64,000 bases of DNA from Sulfuritalea sp. Its GTDB lineage: Bacteria > Pseudomonadota > Gammaproteobacteria > Burkholderiales > Rhodocyclaceae. Under the pieces are notes generated by a model. It was given only the letters and a program-made list of their open reading frames with translations. It did not search any database and was not told where the DNA came from. The stretch covers positions 1 through 64,000 of the forward strand of contig NZ_JAFLDR010000006.1 in assembly GCF_017302275.1 (NCBI RefSeq), read 5' to 3'. Of this stretch, positions 1 to 8,469 are shown piece by piece; the first letter of the stretch is position 1; every line of letters starts with the position of its first letter. The position numbers and the translations under genes were made by a program.

Positions 1-1
1 C

Positions 2-361
2 CTGTCGCTGGTCTTTGTCGGCGCCGGCCGCAGCCTGCGCGAGCAGGCCCTGCCGGTGCTGTTCCGCATCGGCGCCGCAAAAGGCGCGGCGCAGGAAGTC
101 CCGGTCGTCGTCGGCCAGACACTCAAGGTGCTGGCCGCCACGCGCGCGCGCCAGGCCGGCGTGGCGGTGCCCGCCGCCGCCGTGGTGCGCAACGCCGCCA
201 ACGAGACCGTGGTCTGGGTGCATGAGTCGGCCGAACGCTTCGTCGCCCGCCGCGTGCGCACGGCCCCGCTCGATGCTGGCCGCATGCTGGTGGCGGAGGG
301 CCTGGTCGGCACCGAACGCGTGGTGACCGACGGCGCGATGGCGTTGTCGCAGATCCGCTAG
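2..361 (+). CDS. RND efflux periplasmic adaptor subunit, C-terminal part
   Basis: This is the 3' end of a gene whose start lies before the window; the frame is open from base 2 to a TAG at 359-361. The visible ~119 residues have the beta-barrel/membrane-proximal character of membrane-fusion proteins of tripartite RND pumps (variable-V-R stretch ending in DGAMALSQIR, as in CusB/CzcB-type tails). It lies 180 bp upstream of an RND permease on the same strand, so it should be the periplasmic link between that inner-membrane pump and an outer-membrane channel. The substrate cannot be read from this fragment. Confidence 0.75.
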   Translation: MSLVFVGAGRSLREQALPVLFRIGAAKGAAQEVPVVVGQTLKVLAATRARQAGVAVPAAAVVRNAANETVVWVHESAERFVARRVRTAPLDAGRMLVAEGLVGTERVVTDGAMALSQIR

Positions 362-481
362 GCAACGCCCATGACTCCGAAAGCTCTTCTCGAATCATGA
401 AACGCCCACACTCCTGTCATGTCATGGGCGAGCAAACTCGGCCCGCCCCCCTTCGCCCCCCTCGCGGGGGGTTACCAAACG

Positions 482-507
482 GCTCGCTTCGCTCGACGTC
501 ACCAGCG
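482..507. repeat. Intergenic dispersed repeat, copy 1
   Basis: A 26-bp stretch (GCTCGCTTCGCTCGACGTCA then CCAGCG) upstream of the RND permease is matched at 23 of 26 positions by 38344-38369 upstream of livH. In both places a C-rich run and a GGCGGG/GGGGGG box with ACCAA precede it and a plus-strand ATG follows 30-40 bp later. The rest of 362-540 holds nothing I recognise. Confidence 0.5.
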
Positions 508-540
508 ACCCGATCCCTGGTTTCGACGTAAGGGTTCACC

Positions 541-3500
541 ATGTTCAACTCGGTCATCGATTTCAGCCTGCGCAACCGGCTGCTGGTGTTCGCCGCGTCG
601 CTGCTGCTGCTCGCCTATGGCGGCATCGCCGCCTTGCGGACTCCGGTCGATGTCTTCCCCGACCTCAACAAGCCCACCGTGACCCTGATGACCGAGGCCG
701 GCGGCATGGCGCCCGAGGAGGTCGAGCAGCTGGTCAGCTTCCCGGTCGAGGCGGCGATGAACGGCATGCCCGGCGTGACGCGCGTGCGCTCGGTTTCCGG
801 CATCGGCCTCTCGGTGGTCTATGTCGAGTTCGACTGGGGCAGCGACATCTACCGCAATCGCCAGCAGATCGCCGAGCGCCTCAACCTGGTGCGCGAGCAA
901 TTGCCGCCCGGCATCGCGCCGCAAATGGGGCCGATTTCCTCGATCATGGGCGAGATCGCGCTGATCGCAATTCCGCTGCAGGGCGATGCGGCGGCGGCCG
1001 CGACCGGTCGCGGCGCGGAGCAGTCCGGCTCGGCGGCGATGGCGGCGCGCGAGTATGCCGACTGGGTGATGCGGCCGCGCCTGCTGACCGTGCCCGGCAT
1101 CGCCCAGGTGATACCGATCGGCGGCGAACTGCGGCAGTACCGCGTCACCCCCGATCCGGCGAAGCTGATGGCGCTCGGCATCACGCTCGACCGCCTGAAG
1201 GACGCGATCCGCGACTTCAGCCACAACACCGCGGGCGGCTTTGTCGACGCCGGCGGGCGCGAGTACCTGATCCGCAACCTCGGCCAGAGCACGCGCCTCG
1301 ACGACCTGGCGCGCCTGCCGGTGGCGGTCAAGAACGGCCAGCCGGTGCTGCTGCGCCAGGTCGCCGAGGCCGGCTTCGCCGCGGCCGTCAAGCGCGGCGA
1401 CGCCGGTTACGCCGGCAAGCCGGCGGTGATCCTCTCCGTGCAGAAGCAGCCCGGCACCGACACCGTGAAGCTGACGCGCGAAGTCGAGCGCGCGCTGGCC
1501 GAGCTGGCGCGCACCCTGCCGGCCGGGGTTGCCGCGCCGCGCTTCCTGTTCCGCCAGGCCGAGTTCATCGAACGCTCGGTGAACAACGTCATCGAGGCGT
1601 TGCGCGACGGTGCGGTGATGGTGGCCGTGGTCCTCTTCATCTTCCTTGCCAACTTTCGCACCACGCTGATCTCGCTCACCGCCATCCCGCTCTCGCTGCT
1701 GATCGCCGCGCTGGTGTTCAACTACCTCGGCCTGTCGATCAATACCATGACTCTCGGCGGACTCGCCATCGCCATCGGCGAGCTGGTGGACGACGCCGTG
1801 GTCGATGTCGAGAACGTCCTCCGTCGCCTGCGCGAAAACCGCGTCGCCGCCTCGCCGCGGCCGGTGCTGGAGGTGATTGCCGCCGCCTCCAGGGAAGTGC
1901 GCTCGGGTGTGGTGTATGCGACGCTGATCGTGGTGCTGGTGTTCATCCCGCTGTTCGCCCTGCCCGGCATCGAAGGCCGCCTGTTCACGCCGCTGGGCAT
2001 CGCCTACATCGTGTCCATCCTCGCCAGCATGCTGGTGGCGATGACCCTGACGCCGGTGCTCTGCTACTGGCTGCTGCCGAAGATGAAGCGCATCGAGCAC
2101 GGCGACAGCCGGCTGGTGGCCTGGCTCAAGCGCCGCGACGAAGGGCTGCTGCACTGGTCCTTCGACCGCGCGCGGCCGCTGCTGGCGGTCGCCGCCATCG
2201 CCGTGCTGGTCGCGGCGGCGAGCGTGCCGCTGTTTCCGCGCGCCTTCCTTCCGCCCTTCAACGAAGGCACGCTGACCGTCAATGTGCTGCTGAATCCCGG
2301 CACCGCGCTGGCCGAATCCAACCGCATCGGCGCCGAGGCCGAGCGCCTGATCCTGACCGTGCCGGAGGTGACCCAGGTCGGTCGCCGCACCGGCCGCGCC
2401 GAACTCGACGAGCATGCCGAAGGCGTGCATTACGGCGAGCTGGACGTCGATCTCAAGGGCTCGACGCGCGGCCGCGACGCGGTGATCGCCGACATCCGCA
2501 CCCGGCTGGCGGTGCTGCCGGCGGCGGTCAGCATCGGCCAGCCGATCTCGCACCGCCTCGACCACCTGCTTTCCGGCGTGCGCGCCCAGATCGCGCTGAA
2601 GATCTACGGCGACGACCTCGACACCCTGCGCGCCCAGGCCGCCGCCATGCGCGAGCGGCTGGCAAGTGTGCCCGGCATCACCGACCTACAGATCGAAAAG
2701 CAGGTGCTGATCCCGCAGTTCAAGATCCACGTCGACCACGAGCAGACCTCGCGCCACGGCATCGCCGCCGGGGTGCTGGTCGCCGAACTCGAGCGTATGC
2801 TGCAGGGCGAGGCGGTGGGCCACGTGATCGACGGCAGCCGCCGCTTCAACCTGGTGCTGCGCCTGCCCGAGGCGGCCCGCGCCGGCAGCGGGCTGGAGAA
2901 CCTGCTGGTGGAAACACCTACCGGCCACGTGCCGCTGGCGCGGCTGGCGCGCATCGAGGACGGCAGCGGGCCGAACCAGATCGGACGCGAGAACGCGCGC
3001 CGCCGCATCGTCGTCAGCGCCAATACCGACGGCTCCGACCTGAGCCGCATCGTCGCCGACATCCGCGCCGTGCTCGCCGCGCAACCCATGCCGCAGGGCT
3101 ACTTCACCGCGCTCGAAGGCCAGTTCCAGGCGCAGGAGGAAGCGGCGCGCCTGATCGCCGGCCTGGCCCTGGTCTCGCTGGCGCTGATCTTCCTGGTGCT
3201 GTATTCGCGCTACCGCTCGGCGGTGCTGGCCGCCATCATCATGGGCAACATTCCGCTGGCCCTGGTCGGCAGCGTCGTCGCGCTGTGGCTATCGGGCCAG
3301 CCGCTGTCGGTCGCCGCCCTGGTCGGCTTCATCACCCTGACCGGCATCGCCACGCGCAACGGCATCCTCAAGATCAGCCACTACATCAACCTGTGCGCCT
3401 TCGAGGGCGAGACCTTCGGCCGGCAGATGATCGTGCGCGGCTCGCTCGAGCGCCTGACCCCGGTGCTGATGACGGCGCTGGTGGCGGCTTTCGCCCTGGT

Positions 3501-3684
3501 GCCGCTGCTGCTGGCCGCCGACGCCCCGGGCAAGGAAGTGCTGCACCCGGTGGCCGTGGTCATCTTCGGCGGCCTGGTCAGCTCCACCCTGCTCGATACC
3601 CTGCTGACCCCGGTGATGTTCTGGCTCTGGGGTCAGAAACCGCTGGAACGCCTGTTGCAGGACGCCTCGTCAACCACTTACTGA
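541..3684 (+). CDS. Heavy-metal-type RND efflux permease (CusA/CzcA family)
   Basis: At 1047 residues this is the usual length of an inner-membrane RND pump. It starts with the family signature (FSLRNRLLVF, then TPVDVFPDLNKPTV in the first periplasmic loop) and carries the TM4 acidic motif GELVDDAVVDVEN near residue 413, where the paired Asp residues are the expected proton relay. Two tandem halves each with a large periplasmic porter loop are visible; the second half ends with the helical block around LVGFITLTGIATRNGILK. It exports metal cations (Cu/Ag or Zn/Co/Cd/Ni; not resolvable here) using the proton gradient together with the upstream adaptor. The start ATG follows a GTAAGGGTTCACC leader with only a weak ribosome site. 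Confidence 0.9.
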   Translation: MFNSVIDFSLRNRLLVFAASLLLLAYGGIAALRTPVDVFPDLNKPTVTLMTEAGGMAPEEVEQLVSFPVEAAMNGMPGVTRVRSVSGIGLSVVYVEFDWGSDIYRNRQQIAERLNLVREQLPPGIAPQMGPISSIMGEIALIAIPLQGDAAAAATGRGAEQSGSAAMAAREYADWVMRPRLLTVPGIAQVIPIGGELRQYRVTPDPAKLMALGITLDRLKDAIRDFSHNTAGGFVDAGGREYLIRNLGQSTRLDDLARLPVAVKNGQPVLLRQVAEAGFAAAVKRGDAGYAGKPAVILSVQKQPGTDTVKLTREVERALAELARTLPAGVAAPRFLFRQAEFIERSVNNVIEALRDGAVMVAVVLFIFLANFRTTLISLTAIPLSLLIAALVFNYLGLSINTMTLGGLAIAIGELVDDAVVDVENVLRRLRENRVAASPRPVLEVIAAASREVRSGVVYATLIVVLVFIPLFALPGIEGRLFTPLGIAYIVSILASMLVAMTLTPVLCYWLLPKMKRIEHGDSRLVAWLKRRDEGLLHWSFDRARPLLAVAAIAVLVAAASVPLFPRAFLPPFNEGTLTVNVLLNPGTALAESNRIGAEAERLILTVPEVTQVGRRTGRAELDEHAEGVHYGELDVDLKGSTRGRDAVIADIRTRLAVLPAAVSIGQPISHRLDHLLSGVRAQIALKIYGDDLDTLRAQAAAMRERLASVPGITDLQIEKQVLIPQFKIHVDHEQTSRHGIAAGVLVAELERMLQGEAVGHVIDGSRRFNLVLRLPEAARAGSGLENLLVETPTGHVPLARLARIEDGSGPNQIGRENARRRIVVSANTDGSDLSRIVADIRAVLAAQPMPQGYFTALEGQFQAQEEAARLIAGLALVSLALIFLVLYSRYRSAVLAAIIMGNIPLALVGSVVALWLSGQPLSVAALVGFITLTGIATRNGILKISHYINLCAFEGETFGRQMIVRGSLERLTPVLMTALVAAFALVPLLLAADAPGKEVLHPVAVVIFGGLVSSTLLDTLLTPVMFWLWGQKPLERLLQDASSTTY

Positions 3685-3695
3685 AGGAGACACGC

Positions 3696-4148
3696 ATGAA
3701 ACCAAGACTGGCGCTGTTTGCCGCAATCTTCGCCGCCGCCGCGCTGCCGGCCTGGGCCCACGACGACGCGACCCTGGACACGATGAAGTCGCCCAACGGC
3801 GGCCAGGTGCGCATGGCCGGCGTCTATCACTTTGAACTCCTGCTGGCCAGGGACAGCAAGGAAGCGAAGGACAACCCGGTCATTGTCTTCGTCACCGATC
3901 ATGCCGATGGCAAGGTGGCGAGCAAGGGTATGAAGGCCACGGTGACGATGCTCGGCGGCGGGCAGAAGGCCAGCGTCGAACTGCAGCCCGACGGCGACAA
4001 TCGCCTCAAGGGCACGGCGCGCTACGCCTCGGCGGCGGACCTCAAGGCCGTGGTGGCGGTGACCCTGCCCGACGGCAAGGTCGAGCAGGCGCGCTTCACG
4101 CCCTTCGCCAAGGCGGCGCCGGATCCGCACGCCGGGCACAAGCACTGA
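3696..4148 (+). CDS. Small exported protein of the RND metal-efflux operon
   Basis: A 150-residue protein with a clear Sec signal peptide (MKPRLALFAAIFAAAALPAWA, cleavage before HDD) and a His-rich C-terminus (DPHAGHKH). A good GGAG ribosome site precedes the ATG and the gene starts 11 bp after the permease stop, so it is cotranscribed. The histidines at both ends of the mature protein suggest periplasmic metal binding or sensing for the efflux pump. I do not recognise a named family; the metal role is inferred from context and the histidines. Confidence 0.7.
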   Translation: MKPRLALFAAIFAAAALPAWAHDDATLDTMKSPNGGQVRMAGVYHFELLLARDSKEAKDNPVIVFVTDHADGKVASKGMKATVTMLGGGQKASVELQPDGDNRLKGTARYASAADLKAVVAVTLPDGKVEQARFTPFAKAAPDPHAGHKH

Positions 4149-4155
4149 GGGATGG

Positions 4156-4509
4156 ATGATCGGCGTCCTGATCCAACTCGACCACACCTGGGATGAGGTT
4201 CGGGCATATCGCAAGGTCGAAAATCGCCGTGTCGCCAGCGACCACAGGAAGTTCCCGTGGGGCGCCGACTTGTATGTCGCAGTGATGGAAGGCGCCGCGG
4301 AGCGTTTGCGGCCCAAGCTGATGACCGCGGTGGCGATCATGGCCGGCCTGCTGCCGATCATGTGGAGCACCGTCACCGGTTCGGAAGTGATGAGCCGCAT
4401 CGCCGCGCCCATGGTCGGCGGCATGATTTCGTCGACCATGCCGACCTTGATGGTGACTACGGCGATCTATGCGATCGTCAAGAGGTGGCGGTTCGACGCA
4501 AAAGCTTGA
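4156..4509 (+). pseudogene. CusA-type RND permease C-terminal fragment
   Basis: The 117-residue frame matches only the last ~110 residues of CusA-type pumps: MIGVLIQLDHTWDE, then ADLYVAVMEGAAERLRPK, GLLPIMWST and SEVMSRIAAPMVGGMISS. No N-terminal ~930 residues are present. The linker between these blocks is replaced by RRVASDHRKFPWG, encoded by the long form of the dispersed repeat at 4226-4271, which is in frame. This is best read as a relic of a second RND permease; expression as a short membrane peptide is possible but unlikely to pump. Confidence 0.7.
4226..4271 (+). repeat. Dispersed repeat, long form (copy 1)
   Basis: Begins GCCGTGTCGCCAGCGACCAC and ends GGGGCGCCGACTT, about 46 bp. It aligns along its whole length with 10656-10701. 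The short form elsewhere lacks the ~23-bp middle, which lies between two GCG triplets. It sits in frame inside the CusA fragment. Confidence 0.6.
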
Positions 4510-4855
4510 CAGTATTGACGCGCGCCCAAAACTACCCAGTTTCATGAGGTGGTGCGCGTTCAAAATAGCCCAGGGTGATTTACCTTCCCTGCTCATTTGT
4601 TGAACAGGACCAAAAGGAGATGATCACCATGAATCAACTGGGAAGAGTCCGGCTCATGTGGCGCGCCGATTTTGACCCGGCATGCCCACGATTGGCCGAG
4701 ACGCCTCTCCCTAACAGCAGGTCTAGTTTGGCCTGATACCTGATACCCGCAGACCGGTAGTGAAGTCAATGCGGCCGAAGTATCGGACTGATTCGACCGC
4801 CAGCCAGGGCGGCTGCGTTCCTTCGACTTCAGACACGGACGCGGGCCGTAGCGGC
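4510..4855. mobile_element. Gene-free stretch with possible IS21-type end remnant
   Basis: Two imperfect direct repeats, CCAAAACTACCCAG (4526-4539) and TCAAAATAGCCCAG (4560-4573), followed by AGGAGATGATCACCATGAA (a ribosome site and ATG with no surviving reading frame) and a GATTTTGACCCGG block near 4670, resemble the multiple short terminal repeats of IS21-family elements. No transposase frame survives. The remaining bases up to the diguanylate cyclase stop hold nothing I can identify. Confidence 0.3.
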
Positions 4856-5845
4856 CTATCTGCCCAGTACCGCTGGCAGATAGCTCATCGCGATCTGGTT
4901 GCGCCCACCTTCCTTGGCGCGGTAAAGGGCTTGATCGGCGGCATGGATCAGATCGACCAGGCGACATCCCGCCTGCCATTGCGACAATCCGCCGGAGACC
5001 TTGAGCGTCAACGTGCGCCCGTCTTGCAGCACCAGGGATGTCGCGGCAATGTTCTCGCGCAGTCGATCGGCGACCAGCCTGGCCTGGGCAATTTCGGTCC
5101 CGGGCATGAGGACAATCATTTCCTCCCCGCCATAGCGGGCGCACAGGTCGGTTGCGCGCAGGCTTCGCCGCAGCATCATGCCAATGTGGCGCAAGGCCTC
5201 GTCGCCGCTCTGGTGTCCGTACTGGTCGTTAACTGCCTTGAAGTGATCGATGTCTACCATCAGAAGCGAGGCATTCTGGCCCGTGCGTTCGCACAATTCC
5301 AGTTGTTTGGGGAATACATCCTCGAACCAGGCGCGGTTTTGCAGTCCCGTCAGTGCATCGGTCTCCGCCTTGTTGCGGTACTCGCGCTGCAGCTCCAGGC
5401 TACCAAGCAGGACGACGTTGTTTTCTCGAATCCGCCGGGTAAGCACATGCAGGAGGTTGAGTGCCATGGCGGGCTGCAGCGTCAGCATTTGCCAAAATAC
5501 CGGCTTTGGGATTGCCAGCAGTTCGGTTTCAACCGCTGCCACGACGTAGGCGGACGGTGGGCTGGTGTCGATAATGGATAGCTCGCCGACACAATCCCCA
5601 ACGGCCAGGCGCACCAGCGGATTGACCACGCGGGGTTCGAGGCAAACCAGCAACTCACCGCCGAGCACAACGAATATGTCGGCATTGATCTGCTTCGGAT
5701 CAAGCAACACGTTTCCAACGTCGACGCTCATGGTGCGGCTTTCGCCAAGTTCGGCTGCGATCGCCGCAAGATCTACATCCCTGAAAATCGAAGCCGCCGA
5801 TAGCTGCGCTGCAAGCTTCTCCGACGGGATCCTTGTCTCTGTCAT
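4856..5845 (-). CDS. Cyclic-nucleotide-binding-domain diguanylate cyclase
   Basis: A 329-residue cytoplasmic protein. Residues ~15-140 form a cNMP-binding/Crp-like sensor fold (VGDCVGELSIID is the phosphate-binding-cassette region); a short helix then leads to a GGDEF domain starting at TDALTGLQNRAWFE (~162). The active-site loop is GGEEM (239-243), an accepted catalytic variant, and an RxxD product-inhibition site (RATD, 230-233) sits the canonical five residues upstream, so it should make c-di-GMP and be feedback inhibited. No EAL or transmembrane domain is present. It is monocistronic, flanked by insertion-sequence debris on both sides. Confidence 0.88.
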   Translation of the reverse strand: MTETRIPSEKLAAQLSAASIFRDVDLAAIAAELGESRTMSVDVGNVLLDPKQINADIFVVLGGELLVCLEPRVVNPLVRLAVGDCVGELSIIDTSPPSAYVVAAVETELLAIPKPVFWQMLTLQPAMALNLLHVLTRRIRENNVVLLGSLELQREYRNKAETDALTGLQNRAWFEDVFPKQLELCERTGQNASLLMVDIDHFKAVNDQYGHQSGDEALRHIGMMLRRSLRATDLCARYGGEEMIVLMPGTEIAQARLVADRLRENIAATSLVLQDGRTLTLKVSGGLSQWQAGCRLVDLIHAADQALYRAKEGGRNQIAMSYLPAVLGR

Positions 5846-6125
5846 TCCATAGCCCTCCCAGGCACGGCATCGCGATTATTGGTATTCAGGAATGGGGCCA
5901 CCCTCCTGAGCCGGTTCTGCATCCATGCATGCTAGGCGATTTGCGGGCAATCAACAAATGCCACACCTGCTTGGGAGGGTGCGCCTCCTGGCAATCGAGG
6001 AGTCAAGCCGATGGTGATATCCCCCGGGTGTCCGGCGGCGTCGCCGCCCATTGCCTTGGAGTAACTTCCGACCTGCCTCGACGGCAAGATGGATCCGCTG
6101 CTTTCGCTTCGTCATTCCTTTTACG
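5846..6125. other. Gene-free stretch upstream of the diguanylate cyclase
   Basis: This should hold the diguanylate cyclase promoter (reading leftwards). I see no convincing gene, RNA or operator here. It runs directly into the transposase relic at 6126. Confidence 0.4.
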
Positions 6126-6400
6126 CCGCCAAGAGCTGGGATCGGGAGCGGCGCCTGCTCACCCGCATTGAGTTTGGCGCCAGGGCACCAATCCGCACTT
6201 CATCGTGACCAAACTCGACCGGCCGGCCGAGGATTTCTGGGACAAGCTGTACTGCCAGCGCAGCGACGCCGAGAACCGGATCAAGGAAACCCAACTCGAT
6301 TTTTCGGCATGCGCGCGAGTTGCCATAGGTTCCTGGCCTTGCGGCTGCTGGTGATCGCTGCCATCTGGCCGCTGCCCAGGCTTTGGCGCGGGACCGCCGG
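6126..6400 (+). pseudogene. IS1380-type DDE transposase relic
   Basis: Read across two frames the plus strand gives AAKSWDRERRLLTRIEFGA, then (after a one-base shift near 6182) GTNPHFIVTKLDRPAEDFW, QRSDAENRIKETQLD, and after another shift near 6300 FGMRASCHRFLALRLLVI. This order (Y/W-R-E motif, FIVT, QRG-AEN-IKE, LD-F-R-SCH-F) is that of the C-terminal third of IS1380-family transposases. There is no start and there are several frameshifts, so it is dead. It lies immediately downstream of the decarboxylase operon. Confidence 0.65.
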
Positions 6401-6440
6401 AATCCTCGGCTGCCTTTCGCCGCCGGGCACCCGGCGCGAA

Positions 6441-7646
6441 TTAACGCAGCAGCGAAATGAATGTCGCAGCGATGATGGCCGAAGTAATGACGCCACTGAT
6501 GTTGGCACCCAGCGCCTGTGGCAGGACGATCGCTCCCGGATTGGCCTCGGAGGCGATTTTCTGCACGATCTTGGCGGTGGTCGGCACGCAACTGACACCG
6601 GCGATGCCGATGACGGGGTTGTACTTGCCGCCGCTCAGGAAGTACAGGGCGTAGCCCCCGAGAAGCCCGCCGAGGGCGGAGATCAGCAGTGCCAGCATGC
6701 CCAGCAGCAACAGCTTGAGCACCGTCGGTTCGAGCAGGGTGCTGGCCTCGCAGAGTATTCCCAGCGTCAGCCCGAGGAAGAATGTTGCGCCGTAGAGGAA
6801 GGTGTCCTCGAGCAGCTTCTTGAAATTGTCGAGGCCGCTTTCGCGCACCGCCACGCCGAGGAAGAGTGAGAAGAACAAGGGCGCGGCGACCGGGAACAGC
6901 AGGCAGAGCAGGGTACAGGCGACCACGGCGAAGGTCAGTTTCTGCGCACGGCTGATTTTCGGTCCGCGGTCGGCGCTCATGTCGATGCCGCGGATGTGCT
7001 TCGGCACCAGCCACTTGATCAGGTAGGGATAGGCGCCGTAGGTGAGGCCGAGGTAAAGGTAGCCGACCACGGTGATCGGCACGAACAGGTGCTTGGCCAG
7101 GATCAGCGAGGTGAACAGCACCATCGGCCCGTCGGCGCCGCCGATCGTGGCGACCGAGGCCGCTTCGCGCTCGGTGAGTCCGAGGCCGATGGCGATCGGG
7201 AAGACGACGATGGTTCCCAGTTCGGCGCAGAGCGCAATGAAGATGCTTTGGAAGGGACGCGCCATGACATAGCCGACATCAAGCAGGACGCCGATGCCCA
7301 TGAACACCAGGCAGGCGATCAGGCCGTTGCTGAAGGTCAGCGTATAGATCGGCTGCAGCCAGTTGATCTGCAGCACGTTCACCAGTCCAACCGGGTCCGA
7401 AAGCAGGGGGTCGACAAACAGGGTACCGGCCTTGTTGCCTTCGAGGAACATCACGCCGGCATTGACCGAGGACATGCCCAAGCCCATCGGAACCATCAGC
7501 AGCGGTTCGAGGATGTTGCGCGAGCCAAGGTAGATCAGGACGAAGCCCAGCAGCATCAGGAATATGCGCCCGAACATGATCTTCGGCTCGGAGGCCGCCA
7601 GGGTGGCGATGCCCTGGAACAGATCGAGGAAGTTGATGCCGTCCAT
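6441..7646 (-). CDS. mmdB: Na+-translocating decarboxylase beta subunit
   Basis: A 401-residue polytopic membrane protein of the OadB/MmdB/GcdB family. The conserved motif GGADGP is at 170-174, with Asp172 matching the Na+-coupling aspartate of the family, and the C-terminus has the family's NPVIGIAGVSCVPTTAK and QALGANISGVI blocks. It decarboxylates carboxybiotin and exports Na+. It is the last gene of a minus-strand operon (carboxyltransferase, gamma, biotin carrier, beta) and starts 82 bp after the biotin carrier stop. The partner carboxyltransferase is of the acyl-CoA type, so methylmalonyl-CoA (or a similar malonyl/glutaconyl-type CoA ester) is the likely substrate rather than oxaloacetate. 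Confidence 0.9.
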   Translation of the reverse strand: MDGINFLDLFQGIATLAASEPKIMFGRIFLMLLGFVLIYLGSRNILEPLLMVPMGLGMSSVNAGVMFLEGNKAGTLFVDPLLSDPVGLVNVLQINWLQPIYTLTFSNGLIACLVFMGIGVLLDVGYVMARPFQSIFIALCAELGTIVVFPIAIGLGLTEREAASVATIGGADGPMVLFTSLILAKHLFVPITVVGYLYLGLTYGAYPYLIKWLVPKHIRGIDMSADRGPKISRAQKLTFAVVACTLLCLLFPVAAPLFFSLFLGVAVRESGLDNFKKLLEDTFLYGATFFLGLTLGILCEASTLLEPTVLKLLLLGMLALLISALGGLLGGYALYFLSGGKYNPVIGIAGVSCVPTTAKIVQKIASEANPGAIVLPQALGANISGVITSAIIAATFISLLR

Positions 7647-7728
7647 GCGGCTCAGTCCGGCGCTCCGGCACCGCCTCCACGCCGCGGCGTGCCGCCCGCG
7701 TCAGCTGGCTTGAACGGATCCATGGCGC

Positions 7729-8118
7729 TCACGCGATCGTCACCAGTACCTGCCCGCCTTCGACCGCATCCCTGGGCGAAACCAGTACGCGGGTAACCTT
7801 GCCGGCGTGCGTGGCGACCACCGGGGATTTCATCTTCATCGCCTCGAGCACCAGCAAGCGATCGCCGGGGCCAACGGTCTGCCCGACACTGACATGCACT
7901 TCGACGACCACGCCCCCCATTCCGGCGACGACGTCACCCGCCGCGCCCGGTGTGGCGGTGGCGGTCGTCGCGGCTGGCGTTGGCGCGACGGGAGCGGTGG
8001 CCATGCCGGCGACGCCGAGGGCCGCAACCGGAGGCGGCACCGCTTCGCCGGGGGCTAACTCCAGCACGGAGACGTCGTATTCACGGCCATTCACCGTAAC
8101 CTTGAAATGTCTGGGCAT
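7729..8118 (-). CDS. mmdC: Biotin carrier (biotin/lipoyl attachment) subunit of the Na+ decarboxylase
   Basis: A 129-residue protein with the biotinyl-lysine motif EAMKMKS in its C-terminal beta-barrel and an Ala/Pro/Thr-rich flexible linker (about residues 35-60) typical of the swinging arm of these enzymes. The N-terminal FKVTVNGREYDVSV strand is shared with oxaloacetate/methylmalonyl-CoA decarboxylase biotin carriers. It shuttles the carboxyl group from the carboxyltransferase to the membrane beta subunit. A ribosome site (AGGAGGAATG, reading leftwards) precedes the ATG, 12 bp after the gamma-subunit stop. Confidence 0.9.
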   Translation of the reverse strand: MPRHFKVTVNGREYDVSVLELAPGEAVPPPVAALGVAGMATAPVAPTPAATTATATPGAAGDVVAGMGGVVVEVHVSVGQTVGPGDRLLVLEAMKMKSPVVATHAGKVTRVLVSPRDAVEGGQVLVTIA

Positions 8119-8130
8119 GTCATTCCTCCT

Positions 8131-8445
8131 CTAGCGGGGGCCGGGTCTGTGGGAATGCTGGGCGGTGCGCGCGCCGCTCGCCCAGCGATTGCCGGTTTTC
8201 GCGATGTGCAGTACGTGGTGCGGCCCGATCATGGCGAAGATCGCGGCCGACAGCGCGGCGACATCATCCTCGGGGACGCCGGGGCCGATCGGGCAAACCT
8301 CGCCCAGCGGCACCTCGACCGGTTTCGCCTTTTCCAGGCGGGCGGTGCACCAGACCATGGCCTTGATCAGCATGGCGACGATTGCCGAAATCACGATGGC
8401 GATGCCGAAGACCTGGAGGGACTTGATGAGGGCGGCGGTCAGCAT
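8131..8445 (-). CDS. Gamma-type small membrane subunit of the Na+ decarboxylase (OadG family)
   Basis: A 104-residue protein with one N-terminal transmembrane helix (about residues 8-30) followed by a soluble tail, the layout of OadG/MmdD subunits that anchor the soluble carboxyltransferase to the membrane beta subunit and help assembly. Sequence conservation in this family is low, so the call rests on size, topology and its place between carboxyltransferase and biotin carrier in the operon. The His-rich tail (HHVLH, QHSHR) recalls the zinc-binding tail of some OadG proteins. Confidence 0.75.
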   Translation of the reverse strand: MLTAALIKSLQVFGIAIVISAIVAMLIKAMVWCTARLEKAKPVEVPLGEVCPIGPGVPEDDVAALSAAIFAMIGPHHVLHIAKTGNRWASGARTAQHSHRPGPR

Positions 8446-8469
8446 GGGGCGGCTTCCTTTCGTCTTCGG

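Noticed and set aside
499..2565. Long minus-strand open frame opposite the RND permease
   Set aside because: Same shadow composition (His/Arg/Gln/Asp-rich) and no motif; the plus-strand permease is unmistakable.
7652..7676. CAGTCCGGCGCTCCGGCACC near the decarboxylase beta subunit as another repeat copy
   Set aside because: Several mismatches and indels in the core; not distinguishable from general GC-rich sequence.
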